DNA of 24,662 nt from Bacteroidia bacterium (lineage in GTDB: Bacteria > Bacteroidota > Bacteroidia > NS11-12g > UBA955): assembly GCA_014376345.1 (NCBI GenBank), contig JACMRS010000003.1:1-24662 (forward strand), given 5' to 3'. The position numbers and the translations under genes were made by a program. Below, piece by piece: positions 7,126 to 14,882 of the stretch. Within the stretch, counting starts at the first letter, position 1; the number at the start of each line of letters is the position of its first letter. The notes beneath the pieces were generated by a model, which saw nothing but the letters and a program-made list of their open reading frames with translations, ran no database searches and was not told where the DNA came from.

Positions 7126-8168
7126 TTCAAATCAACTTTATTTTTTCCTCCGTCAATACCTTGAATATATTTTATCAGACCTGTAAAGTAAGTCTGCTGA
7201 TCATCATAAAAACTCATGTGGCTGCCATTGGGGCAAAATAAAAAGCTGCCATTTTTTACCTGCTCAGCCATCCATTTCATGTGCTCCGGATCCATTGTAT
7301 CGTGCTTTGCTCCGATGGTAAGCACAGGTGTAGTTATATCTTTCAACTTGCTTTTAATGTCCCAGTTGGCTAGTCTTCCTGAGATGCCAAATTCACTTGG
7401 TCCCTGCATGGTAATATACAATGAACTGTTTACTTTTTTCATCGAGCGGTTTACCGGTTCAGGCCACTGATCCAGTGGAATTCTGCACAGATGCTTTGCA
7501 TAAAATTCGGGCATCAGCAAAGCCATATATCTTGGATTGTTAAAATCACCACGGGCTTCAATTGCATTAATCGTGTCTAGCACATCAGGTCGCATTTGTT
7601 TTGAAAGTACTTCATCTGCATACCTGCCATAATCGGGGCAACTGCACATCATGTTTGATACAATCAACGCCTTCATATTGTTCTGATATTTCAATGCATA
7701 TTGCATCGCCAGAATGCCACCCCAGGAATGTCCCAGCAAATAAAAATTATCTTTGTCAAGATGTAACGCAACCCTTACCTGTTCCACTTCTTCAACATAA
7801 CGGTCGAGCTCCCAGAATGCTGTATCGTCGGGATTATCAGAGTTTCCGCAACCAAGCTGATCATAATAAATAAACTCAATACTTTCCTCCGGAAAAAAAC
7901 TTTCAAAGCACTCGAAATACTCATGTGTCAATCCGGGCCCGCCATTTAAAAGCAACACTTTTATCCGCGGATTATTTCCAATTTTTTTGGTCCACACTTT
8001 AAATTTTTTATTCAAAGTAGTCACTTCAATTATCTTAATTCCACCATCCTGCACACCGCTGTCGCTGTGAGAAAAATAGTTGTTAGTTTTGTCGTCTTTT
8101 CTTTTTTCCGAACAAGAAGAAATCAGTATGATCGTTAGAAGGATTAAAGATATTTTTTTTAATGTCAT
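7122..8168 (-). CDS. lipoprotein alpha/beta hydrolase, proline iminopeptidase type (peptidase family S33)
   Basis: This 348-residue protein has a lipoprotein signal peptide with lipobox Cys19 (ILISSC), so it is probably anchored facing the periplasm or cell surface. The catalytic domain shows the S33 features: the oxyanion motif NGGPG at 75-79 (HGGPG in most members, with His replaced by Asn), YYDQLGCGNSD at about 101-111, and nucleophile Ser148 in GHSWGG. The acid is D290 or D293 (GAKHDTMDP), and His317 is in NGSHMSF. The family removes N-terminal proline or other residues from peptides, and here it would act outside the cytoplasm. Related esterases and epoxide hydrolases share the fold, so the substrate is uncertain. 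It is translationally coupled to the DUF2071 gene. Confidence 0.82.
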   Translation of the reverse strand: MTLKKISLILLTIILISSCSEKRKDDKTNNYFSHSDSGVQDGGIKIIEVTTLNKKFKVWTKKIGNNPRIKVLLLNGGPGLTHEYFECFESFFPEESIEFIYYDQLGCGNSDNPDDTAFWELDRYVEEVEQVRVALHLDKDNFYLLGHSWGGILAMQYALKYQNNMKALIVSNMMCSCPDYGRYADEVLSKQMRPDVLDTINAIEARGDFNNPRYMALLMPEFYAKHLCRIPLDQWPEPVNRSMKKVNSSLYITMQGPSEFGISGRLANWDIKSKLKDITTPVLTIGAKHDTMDPEHMKWMAEQVKNGSFLFCPNGSHMSFYDDQQTYFTGLIKYIQGIDGGKNKVDLK

Positions 8169-8250
8169 TATGATATTATTAGTTTGGTAAAATGTTAGCG
8201 AATAATGAGTATTTCAACACGCTCAGTCACCGGCAATTTATAATTCGAAA

Positions 8251-9237
8251 TTAATTCAATTTGTGTTTATTATTACTTGAAATATTATCAACTGTCCAAG
8301 GTATTTGCTTTACAAAATCATGTTGTCTCACCTGACAATCTTCTTTGGTGCAGATAGGGCACGAGAAGGTGAGGCAGCCATCGGTATGAACGAATAATTC
8401 AACACTTTCACCAAAGTTAATTCTCACCAGCCTGGCAAGCTCATCAATCTCTTTATGTGCATCATGAACATTCAAATACCACGGCACTGTTAGGTGACAA
8501 TCGAGGTGTAAGGTGCCTCCGTATTTTATTATGCGAAGGTTGTGCAGGTCAATCCAGTTTTGTCTTCTTGAAGATTGAAGCAGCGCTACCAATTTTTTCA
8601 GCAGTTCATCATCAGCTTCATCCATAATTCCTGCAATAGAACTGCGCAAAATTTTATAACCTGATACCATAATTATCAATGCAAAAAGTATTGCCACCAC
8701 ACTGTCCAGCCAGTATTGTCCTGTTATAAAAATGAGAACCAGTCCGATGATAATACCAATGGTTGCATAAGTATCAGTTTGCATGTGCTTTCCGGTTGCA
8801 AGCAGCGACAAAGAATCATTTTGCTTTCCTTTTTTCGCAGCATAAGCGCCAACAATATAATTGACAACAGCAGTTATTGCTACAAGAAAAATTCCATAGT
8901 CAAGTTTGGATATTTTCACCGGATCTTTAAGATTATGAACGGCACCATAAATAATAAAAAATCCGGAAGCAACCATTAAAGTACCTTCAACTGCAGCTGA
9001 TAAAAATTCTACTTTACCATGACCGTAAGGATGGTTTTCATCACGCGGTTTGGTAGATAAATTAAGACTGTAAAGTCCTACAAAAGCACTGATAAGGTTG
9101 ATAGTATATTCAAGGGCATCAGTTAAAATGGCAATGGATCCTGTAACGGCCCAGGCTGTAATCTTAACAACAAAAAGAACAACAGTAACTGCAGTCAACT
9201 TTTTTTGAATAGAATAATTTTCTTTCTGAAGGTTCAT
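8251..9237 (-). CDS. cation diffusion facilitator (CDF) family metal transporter
   Basis: This 328-residue inner-membrane protein has about six helices over residues 14-200 and a C-terminal cytoplasmic ferredoxin-like domain. CDF proteins export divalent metals (Zn, Fe, Mn, Co) in exchange for protons. The TM5 site is canonical, with H151-x3-D155. The TM2 site departs from the usual [HD]-x3-D: D40 is present, but the i+4 position is Tyr44, with Glu43 and Asn47 on the same helix face. The cytoplasmic end carries an unusual cluster, H284, C288, C293, C296, C301 and H306, which could bind a metal. It follows the split TlpA gene after 7 bases, so the two probably share a transcript. Metal specificity cannot be assigned. 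Confidence 0.9.
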   Translation of the reverse strand: MNLQKENYSIQKKLTAVTVVLFVVKITAWAVTGSIAILTDALEYTINLISAFVGLYSLNLSTKPRDENHPYGHGKVEFLSAAVEGTLMVASGFFIIYGAVHNLKDPVKISKLDYGIFLVAITAVVNYIVGAYAAKKGKQNDSLSLLATGKHMQTDTYATIGIIIGLVLIFITGQYWLDSVVAILFALIIMVSGYKILRSSIAGIMDEADDELLKKLVALLQSSRRQNWIDLHNLRIIKYGGTLHLDCHLTVPWYLNVHDAHKEIDELARLVRINFGESVELFVHTDGCLTFSCPICTKEDCQVRQHDFVKQIPWTVDNISSNNKHKLN

Positions 9238-9244
9238 ACTGAAA

Positions 9245-9955
9245 TTAGTTTTTATTAATTGTTTCTGTTAATATTTTCAATTCCTCATCAGAAACAGTAT
9301 TGCTGCGTTTCAAAATTTTTCCATCAGGACCGATAATAAAAACTGTTGGAAAAGCATAAACTTTATAGTCATCCAGAAATTCAGGAGAATAAAGAAGTTG
9401 TGTCCATAACAGTCCATCTGTTTCAATTGTTTTTTCCCAGTCTTCTTTGTTTTTATCATAAGCAACACTCAGAAAAACTAATTTATCTGAAGCGTATTTT
9501 TTATAAAGTGTAACCAGTTCTTTATTTGCCAAACGACAAGGCCCACACCAACTGCCCCAAACATCCAGAACAACATATTTACCTTTCATTTTTTTAAGTG
9601 ATACCTTTTTCCCTTTGGCATTTCTTAGCTTAAATGTAGGAGCTTTTGTATTGGCTATAGGTGTTGATTTTTCTTCATACATCGTTTTTAATACAGGCGT
9701 GTATGGATACTCAGAATTGTCGCGGCAAAAAATAAGTGTCTCTTTTTCCCAGTCTTTTTTTTCCTGACCTTCTATAGCCTGAGAACCTTTAAAAACAAGT
9801 GCTCCGTATTTGGCATCAACATATATTTTTGTATAAACTTCAAACTGATGCTTATCCATAACTGCAATAATTTCTGAGATGCCTGGTTTGTGAAGTGTGT
9901 CTTTACTTTCCTGAATCACAATCTTTTTTATAGATGACAGCCACGCAGGCCACAT
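9245..9955 (-). CDS. TlpA-like thiol-disulfide oxidoreductase domain, C-terminal fragment of a split gene
   Basis: This 236-residue open frame carries a full TlpA/ResA-type thioredoxin domain from about residue 98. It has PTFKLRNAKGKKVSL, the redox motif WCGPC (C137, C140), a later FPTVFIIGPDGKI with the cis-proline, and a C-terminal helix. Proteins of this kind reduce or oxidise periplasmic thiols in cytochrome maturation and stress roles. As it stands the fragment has no signal peptide and opens in mid-helix (MWPAWLSSIKK), so it would stay in the cytoplasm. It lies in the same frame as the upstream 190-codon piece at 10016-10588, and the two are separated by one TAA and 20 open codons. I therefore read both as one gene of about 447 codons interrupted by a nonsense mutation. 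Confidence 0.85.
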   Translation of the reverse strand: MWPAWLSSIKKIVIQESKDTLHKPGISEIIAVMDKHQFEVYTKIYVDAKYGALVFKGSQAIEGQEKKDWEKETLIFCRDNSEYPYTPVLKTMYEEKSTPIANTKAPTFKLRNAKGKKVSLKKMKGKYVVLDVWGSWCGPCRLANKELVTLYKKYASDKLVFLSVAYDKNKEDWEKTIETDGLLWTQLLYSPEFLDDYKVYAFPTVFIIGPDGKILKRSNTVSDEELKILTETINKN

Positions 9956-10018
9956 CAGTTTATTGTAAATCGTAAATCCGGAAAACCTTTCATCATATTG
10001 CGGAAGATTTTTAAATTA
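9956..10018 (-). other. in-frame TAA and 20-codon bridge joining the two halves of the TlpA-like gene
   Basis: Reading on the minus strand, the N-terminal piece ends in TAA at 10018-10016. Without any frame change the next 20 codons read FKNLPQYDERFSGFTIYNKL and run into the MWPAWL of the C-terminal piece. The bridge is open and protein-like, so the only lesion I see is the stop codon. It is one substitution away from sense codons such as CAA, AAA, GAA or TAT. Confidence 0.75.
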
Positions 10019-10588
10019 AGAAGTTTCATAGATGTTATACAAAGGCTTGTAATCAGTTGTAAACAAAGTATTCATCAACACAATTTTAGCACAAGTTGCA
10101 GTAACAGTGGTATAATTATCTCCTCCAATTCCTGATATATCAAGAATGGTTTTTTCAACAATATTCAATATTGAATCTTTGTTATTGCTCGACTGTAATA
10201 CTGTAAAAAGATCAACATAAACAAGATCTTCAATTTTAGCAAAAGCAGCACTTCTTTCTGATAATCCTGTTGCCGTAATGCCTTCAGTTGTTGGTCCCGG
10301 AATGTTAATGACAATTTCTGAACTACTAAATATAAAAAACTGATAAGTTAAATCTTCACTGTTACCAATAAAGAGATTAAACTGAGATGGATATTTAAGA
10401 TCAGCACTGTAATTGAAATAACCGCTGGCATCAATTTTTAGTGCAATATCTTCATTCATAAATCCTGCTCTTAAAGACAATGCCACTCCAACCGGTGCAT
10501 GTCCCTTTATCAAAACAGGAAAGGCTTTCGCACCAAATGTTGCTGCAAAAATAAAAACGGATAAAATATATTTTTTGAGTATTGACAT
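10016..10588 (-). CDS. signal peptide and N-terminal domain of the same TlpA-like protein (split gene)
   Basis: This 190-residue piece begins with a Sec signal peptide (MSILKKY, hydrophobic core, cleavage probably after AKA near residue 22). It continues with a beta-rich domain (about 25-110) of the kind that precedes thioredoxin domains in Bacteroidota TlpA proteins (DUF4369-like), then a helical stretch to the stop. On its own it has no catalytic motif. Its frame continues through the TAA at 10016-10018 into the WCGPC domain. A -7 element TAATTTTG at 10615-10608 lies 20 bases before the ATG. If the stop is real, the product is a secreted, inactive N-terminal domain. If the stop is read through or is a sequence error, the gene is intact. 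Confidence 0.75.
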   Translation of the reverse strand: MSILKKYILSVFIFAATFGAKAFPVLIKGHAPVGVALSLRAGFMNEDIALKIDASGYFNYSADLKYPSQFNLFIGNSEDLTYQFFIFSSSEIVINIPGPTTEGITATGLSERSAAFAKIEDLVYVDLFTVLQSSNNKDSILNIVEKTILDISGIGGDNYTTVTATCAKIVLMNTLFTTDYKPLYNIYETS

Positions 10589-10607
10589 TAACTGTTTTAA
10601 TCTAAAG

Positions 10608-10615
10608 CAAAATTA
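10608..10615 (-). promoter_or_regulatory. -7 promoter element of the split TlpA-like gene
   Basis: TAATTTTG on the minus strand, 20 bases before the ATG, matches the Bacteroidota TAnnTTTG consensus. I see no clear TTG at the -33 distance. Confidence 0.45.
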
Positions 10616-10683
10616 ACGATTTTTAATGAAACATTTCCTTCAGCATTTCTTCAATCCACAACTTGTTGAAGCGAATGTTGTAG

Positions 10684-10703
10684 GGGCACACGGCAGTGTG
10701 TCC
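10684..10703. repeat. REP-like palindrome between the glycosyltransferase and TlpA-like genes
   Basis: GGGCACAC, loop GGCA, then GTGTGTCC form an eight-base-pair stem with one G-T pair and a four-base loop, preceded by TGTAG. The GC-rich hairpin stands out in AT-rich intergenic DNA. It resembles the GTAGGGGCAC...GTGCCCC palindromes scattered through many bacterial genomes. A single copy is present here, so family membership is inferred from resemblance. Confidence 0.4.
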
Positions 10704-10777
10704 ACATCCACCCCAATTGTTTTGCTTCCAGTTGTTTCTTAAGTCCCAACCAAACACAAAATTACAATATAGATCTG

Positions 10778-11815
10778 CTACAAAAATTTCGATTGATCCA
10801 GCAAATCAAAGCTGTGCTTTTTCCCTAAGAAAAAATCATATACAATACTGCGTTTGTAAAGTCCTACTTTATTTGCATTTGCTTTAATTACAGGAACCTG
10901 TTTTCTTTTGCCATACCAATATCTCAACCGTGAATAAAAGCTGAAATGTGCTTTTAAGACAGCCTTAAAATTACCCCACTCACCAAGCATCAGAAATCTA
11001 AGAGCAGCAATGGTATCCAATATTGCAATGCGGAACATTAATACCGGAACTATTTTTCCGGCTTCAAGATTTTTCAATAAAAGTGCCAGTCCGTTTCTGA
11101 AATTTAAGAATGTTTTCTTCGGACTGTATTTTGACAAAGTACCACCACCAATATGATAAACCACTGATGCCGGACAAGCCATAATTTTATAACCTGCATT
11201 TTTCAATCGCCAGCAAATGTCTATCTCTTCCATGTGCGCGAAAAAATCTGCGTCCAGTCCGCCAATGCTATGAAACAATTCTGCTTTAACAAACATTGCT
11301 GCACCTGTAGCCCAGAATATTTCCCTGTTATCATTAAACTGACCTTTGTCTTCTTCCAAAGCGCTTAATATTCTTCCTCTGCAAAAAGGATACCCGTATT
11401 TGTCAATGAATCCGCCTGATGCACCGGCATATTCAAAATAATTTCTATTATTAAAATCGAGAATTTTAGGTTGTATTGCTGCAATTGTGCTGTCCGTTAA
11501 AGCCATATCCACAAGAGGCTGAATCCAGTTTTTATCTACCTCAACATCACTGTTAAGTAAAACATAATAATCAGCTTGTACTTGTTCAAGTGCTTTGTTA
11601 TAACCACCTGCAAATCCATAATTTTCTGCAAGTCTGATAAGTTTTAACTGCGGATAATTCGCTTCAATATAACTGCAGGAATCATCGCTTGAAGCATTGT
11701 CAGCAACAACAACTTCAAGGTTTTCATAATTTGTCTGAAGGACAAACGGAAGCAGGTCATGTAGAAAATTACGTGTGTTGTAATTTAAAATAACAACGCT
11801 GACCTTTGGCTGCAT
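10778..11815 (-). CDS. family 2 glycosyltransferase (rhamnosyltransferase-like)
   Basis: This 345-residue enzyme has the GT-A fold of family 2: N-terminal VSVVILNYNTRNFL, the nucleotide-sugar binding DNASSDDS at about residues 40-47, and the metal-binding-type NSDVEV near 89-94. The acceptor-side signature is MEEIDICWRLKNAGYK near 190-205. It transfers a sugar from an NDP-sugar to a growing cell-surface glycan such as O-antigen or exopolysaccharide. WbbL-type rhamnosyltransferases are the closest group I recognise, but donor and acceptor are unknown. A hydrophobic, amphipathic stretch at about 255-280 may seat it on the membrane. Its ATG overlaps the stop of the upstream 127-residue gene by one base (TGATG), indicating coupling. 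No other polysaccharide genes are nearby. Confidence 0.9.
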   Translation of the reverse strand: MQPKVSVVILNYNTRNFLHDLLPFVLQTNYENLEVVVADNASSDDSCSYIEANYPQLKLIRLAENYGFAGGYNKALEQVQADYYVLLNSDVEVDKNWIQPLVDMALTDSTIAAIQPKILDFNNRNYFEYAGASGGFIDKYGYPFCRGRILSALEEDKGQFNDNREIFWATGAAMFVKAELFHSIGGLDADFFAHMEEIDICWRLKNAGYKIMACPASVVYHIGGGTLSKYSPKKTFLNFRNGLALLLKNLEAGKIVPVLMFRIAILDTIAALRFLMLGEWGNFKAVLKAHFSFYSRLRYWYGKRKQVPVIKANANKVGLYKRSIVYDFFLGKKHSFDLLDQSKFL

Positions 11816-12198
11816 CAGTCTTTTGAAGGTTTAGGCTCTGCGCTTTCAAAAGGAACAAAAACGAAGCTGGCGCCGTATTGGGTTACTAAAAAAATGCAAC
11901 AATGCTTTGAAGGATCTTTAAAAGTGCGCTCAAAATCAGCTTTTTTGCTTTTTTCTATAATGCCTCGTTCCATAAACTCTTCGAGTGTTGATGCCTGATA
12001 AGTAAACTGGCTTCCTATTTCCTCACGGTTCAGAATTTCTTCACCAAGCTTAACATCTTCCTGATGCGCCACAAAAATTGGATGTTTGCTAAAGCCCTCT
12101 TTGATAATATCATCAGAAACTTCCTTCAGCGAATCCTTAAACATATTCATGTCAAGCTGAAGGGTGCGGATATACTGGGCAAGAATTTCTTCTGTCAT
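11815..12198 (-). CDS. small uncharacterised protein, Bacteroidota-type
   Basis: I do not recognise a named family. I start it at the ATG at 12198, giving 127 residues (MTEEILAQYIRTLQL...). A longer frame from 12273 is open, but its extra 25 residues are basic and unlike the rest, and a -7 element (12217-12210) lies inside that extension. The protein is acidic and mostly helical, with no signal peptide or membrane helix. It has a Cys pair (KHCCIFLV) followed by a strand-rich QYGASFVFVPFE segment near the C-terminus. It is translationally coupled to the glycosyltransferase and divergent from the ECF sigma gene, with about 150 bases between them. Confidence 0.7.
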   Translation of the reverse strand: MTEEILAQYIRTLQLDMNMFKDSLKEVSDDIIKEGFSKHPIFVAHQEDVKLGEEILNREEIGSQFTYQASTLEEFMERGIIEKSKKADFERTFKDPSKHCCIFLVTQYGASFVFVPFESAEPKPSKD

Positions 12199-12209
12199 TT
12201 TATTAACCG

Positions 12210-12217
12210 CAAAGTTA
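12210..12217 (-). promoter_or_regulatory. -7 promoter element of the 127-residue gene
   Basis: TAACTTTG on the minus strand, with a TTG 22 bases upstream (slightly longer than the usual 19-21). The ATG at 12198 follows 11 bases after the element, so the leader would be only a few bases. Confidence 0.45.
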
Positions 12218-12352
12218 GGAAAATGTTTAATATGGCACACAAATTGTTTGAAGCGTCGCATTTCAAAATTCATTTTAAAATATTTATTATAATTTACCCA
12301 ACCTTTTGCAAATTCGCAGCGTCATTGAAAACAGAACAGTCACAATAAAAAG

Positions 12353-12940
12353 ATGACCCCATCACCGGAAATAGCGATTAGCTTAGTATTAGCAGATGAA
12401 AAGGACCCAGGCCTGGTTCAGCTTATCGAGCTTTGCATGGCTAACGACAGGCAGGCGCAGGAGCTTCTGTACCGCCAGTATTACGGTAAGGCCATGGGGA
12501 TGTGCATGCGTTATTTTGCAAACAGGGATGACGCCCTTGAAGCATTAAACGCTGGTTTTCTGAAAGTATACAACAACCTTGGCTCATACAGGTTTGACGG
12601 TGCTTTTGAAGGCTGGCTATTCAGAATTATTTATAACAGCATAATAGACCACTGCAGAGCCAGAATGAGACAGGTTAAAACGGTAGATTTAGAGGAAGTA
12701 AATGATTCGCAAACGGGTATGGAGGCTCTGCAGCAGCTTTACGCCGTGGATTTATTGAAAATGCTCGACCACCTTCCTGATGCCAGCAGAACCGTATTTA
12801 ACATGTTTGCCGTAGAAGGCTATAAGCATGAAGAAATTGCGAAAACTCTGAATATTTCGGAAGGAACCAGCAAATGGCATGTAAACAATGCCAGAACTAT
12901 CCTGAAAACATTAATCGAAAAATCAAATTTAAGATCATGA
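12353..12940 (+). CDS. ECF-type RNA polymerase sigma-70 factor
   Basis: This 195-residue alternative sigma factor has region 2 at about residues 36-105 (LLYRQYYGKAMGMCMRYFANRDDALEALNAGFLKVYNNL, with the SYRFDGAFEGWLFRIIYNSIID core-binding and -10 part). Region 4 lies at about 125-190 (LPDASRTVFNMFAVEGYKHEEIAKTLNISEGTSKWHVNNARTIL), containing the -35-binding helix-turn-helix. Region 3 is absent, as expected for ECF factors. An N-terminal extension of about 30 residues precedes region 2. Its stop overlaps the ATG of the next gene as ATGA. That coupling makes the downstream membrane protein the natural candidate for its regulator or effector. The signal sensed is unknown. Confidence 0.92.
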   Translation: MTPSPEIAISLVLADEKDPGLVQLIELCMANDRQAQELLYRQYYGKAMGMCMRYFANRDDALEALNAGFLKVYNNLGSYRFDGAFEGWLFRIIYNSIIDHCRARMRQVKTVDLEEVNDSQTGMEALQQLYAVDLLKMLDHLPDASRTVFNMFAVEGYKHEEIAKTLNISEGTSKWHVNNARTILKTLIEKSNLRS

Positions 12941-14691
12941 GCAGCAACACACCATTTCAGCCCGATGACCTGTTTAATGAAGGTTTCAAAAATTTTGAGG
13001 CGCCCTATAATTCAGGTGCCTGGGAAAACATGAAAGCTTTACTGGACAAGGATGAGGAAGCAAAGCCTGTGCTGTTGCCTCCACAAAAAATCAACATAAA
13101 AAAATCACCATTTTTAATTTTAATTATTATGACCACCATAAGCTTAATATCCGCAATCGCTTACCTGACGCTTGGTATACAAACCAACGGAACAGCAGGT
13201 AACATTAACAATAAATTAAATTCAGAATATCGCCATACAACAGATAGCAACAATAATACTGTGCAACAGGATGTAGATAATACACAAACAATTTCAGAAC
13301 AAAGTGCTTCAAATAATACTGCTGAGAAAATTGAAATTAATCAAAATAATCAGACATTTTTATCTGAAAAAAGCCAATCTTCAAGTTTAAAAATAAATCG
13401 CGATCAAAGTTTAAAATCTGCCGGTAAATCAAAAGTAACAAAAATTACATCAGGTTCTTCAAAAAATAAATCTACTTCGACTAAAGCATTTTCTTCAACG
13501 AATAGTGACAATATTAAAGAAGATGGCGATCCATTAAAAACTTCAGTAACACCTGCTGTTATTGCTGCAGGAACAGAATCTAAGATCGCAGGAAATACTT
13601 TGAAAGTATTAACTGATGCGGGTGGAAATCTAGTACCTGATTCTCCGTTTGTTGCTGAAAAAATGTCAAAGACAGAAAAGAAAGTTGCGCGTTACACCTG
13701 GGTTGATGATGTTTATCAATACGTTGATGTACCATTAACAGGTGCGATTGACGATTTCTGGATTGGGATTCATTTTACACAGCAGTATTCGCAGATTAAA
13801 GTTGACAGCGGCAGCAATCAGGCAGGTTTTAACCTTCAGTTTATGTCGGGAAATCAGTTAAAGAAAAATGATGTCTGGGGTGCTTACGGTGGCTTTGATT
13901 TCGGAATGCAGTTTTATGGAAGAACACCAAAATCAAATGTCGTAATCAATACCGTAAATCAGGACAGTGGTTTTACCCGCTTGAGTACTATTTCGTATGA
14001 TTTTCTTGCAAGGGCGCATTTTGAATATGCTAAATTTCCGATAATTCCTTATTTCAATGCGTTTGGCGGACCTAGATTATACAGTACCAGTCAAAGAGTT
14101 GCTTCTTATCTTCAACTTAAAAACAATGAAAGCAGCAGCTCTAATAATGCGCATACTTCTGCTTCATTGGTTTACGGAATTGGAGTAGGAGCAAGAGTGA
14201 GATTAACACCAAGATTATCATTGGATGCCAGATATGAAATTGTACGAGGCAGTTCTGTTAAAATGGTAGATATGGATCAGTCAAAATTCAGCGGGTTGAA
14301 TTACAATCTGAAGTACAACACTGTCAATCCTGCATACGGTCAGTTTAAGGTAGGTTTAATTTTCGATCTGAGTGAAATGAAAGAAGAGAAAAAATTGCTG
14401 ACACCCGGACATTACGTTGAGTCATATTATGACAGCGTGTATGTTGATCCGAAAGATTCAAACATCAGGTATCTTCCATGCCAATGTGAACCTTGTCCTA
14501 AAAAATCGTATGAATATATTGATACTACTCCAGGCGCACCACGGACTCAACCAAGGCAAAGAAATACACCTTCATGGCCTTCCGAAAATGGTGGAGGTAA
14601 TGGAGGAGGTAATGGAGGAAGAAGTGGAATGGGCGGAGGAAGCAGAGGTAGTTTCCCCGGCATTAAAGTGCCGAGTTCGATACCCAAATAA
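12937..14691 (+). CDS. ECF-coupled membrane protein with low-complexity linker and barrel-like C-terminal domain
   Basis: This 584-residue protein starts at the ATG overlapping the sigma gene stop; an upstream in-frame extension to 12874 lies inside the sigma gene. In order: an N-terminal, probably cytoplasmic segment (1-56) with the FNEGFKNFEAPYNSGAWENMKALLD stretch common in sigma-linked Bacteroidota envelope proteins; one membrane helix (about 58-80); and a linker rich in N, Q, S, T and K (about 82-225). Residues of about 265-490 have alternating aromatic strands resembling an outer-membrane barrel (WIGIHFTQQYSQI, RLSLDARYEIVRGS). The end has a CxCxxC cluster (PCQCEPCP) and a Gly/Asn/Ser-rich tail encoded at about 14588-14650. 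An anti-sigma or envelope-sensing role is suggested by the coupling but is not shown. An inner-membrane helix and a barrel in one chain is odd. Confidence 0.75.
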   Translation: MSSNTPFQPDDLFNEGFKNFEAPYNSGAWENMKALLDKDEEAKPVLLPPQKINIKKSPFLILIIMTTISLISAIAYLTLGIQTNGTAGNINNKLNSEYRHTTDSNNNTVQQDVDNTQTISEQSASNNTAEKIEINQNNQTFLSEKSQSSSLKINRDQSLKSAGKSKVTKITSGSSKNKSTSTKAFSSTNSDNIKEDGDPLKTSVTPAVIAAGTESKIAGNTLKVLTDAGGNLVPDSPFVAEKMSKTEKKVARYTWVDDVYQYVDVPLTGAIDDFWIGIHFTQQYSQIKVDSGSNQAGFNLQFMSGNQLKKNDVWGAYGGFDFGMQFYGRTPKSNVVINTVNQDSGFTRLSTISYDFLARAHFEYAKFPIIPYFNAFGGPRLYSTSQRVASYLQLKNNESSSSNNAHTSASLVYGIGVGARVRLTPRLSLDARYEIVRGSSVKMVDMDQSKFSGLNYNLKYNTVNPAYGQFKVGLIFDLSEMKEEKKLLTPGHYVESYYDSVYVDPKDSNIRYLPCQCEPCPKKSYEYIDTTPGAPRTQPRQRNTPSWPSENGGGNGGGNGGRSGMGGGSRGSFPGIKVPSSIPK

Positions 14692-14698
14692 AATTTAT

Positions 14699-14733
14699 AA
14701 AGCCGGACTTGTGAGAGGATCCGGCTTTTTTTT
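14699..14733 (+). terminator. intrinsic terminator of the ECF operon
   Basis: Stem GCCGGA (14702-14707) pairs with TCCGGC (14720-14725) across a 12-base loop, extended by AAA/TTT and followed by a run of T to 14733. It lies 8 bases after the stop. This is the clearest terminator in the window. Confidence 0.85.
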
Positions 14734-14882
14734 GGTACTAAATAAATTCATATTTTGAATAACTAACCAAACACATTTGATTAAAAAAATAAATGCATTT
14801 CAGAAATAGTTTTATAGTGATATTAGTGTTTGCAAATTATTAAATTCAACATGAATTAAATAATTTGCTGACTTCAATAGTA

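Noticed and set aside
12874..12936. N-terminal extension of the ECF-coupled protein
   Set aside because: The 21 extra codons lie wholly within sigma region 4 coding sequence. The ATGA overlap at 12937 is the natural start.
14417..14758. 113-codon plus-strand frame over the end of the ECF-coupled gene
   Set aside because: It is a frame-shifted reading of the Gly-rich repeat (giving Glu/Val runs) that crosses the intrinsic terminator.
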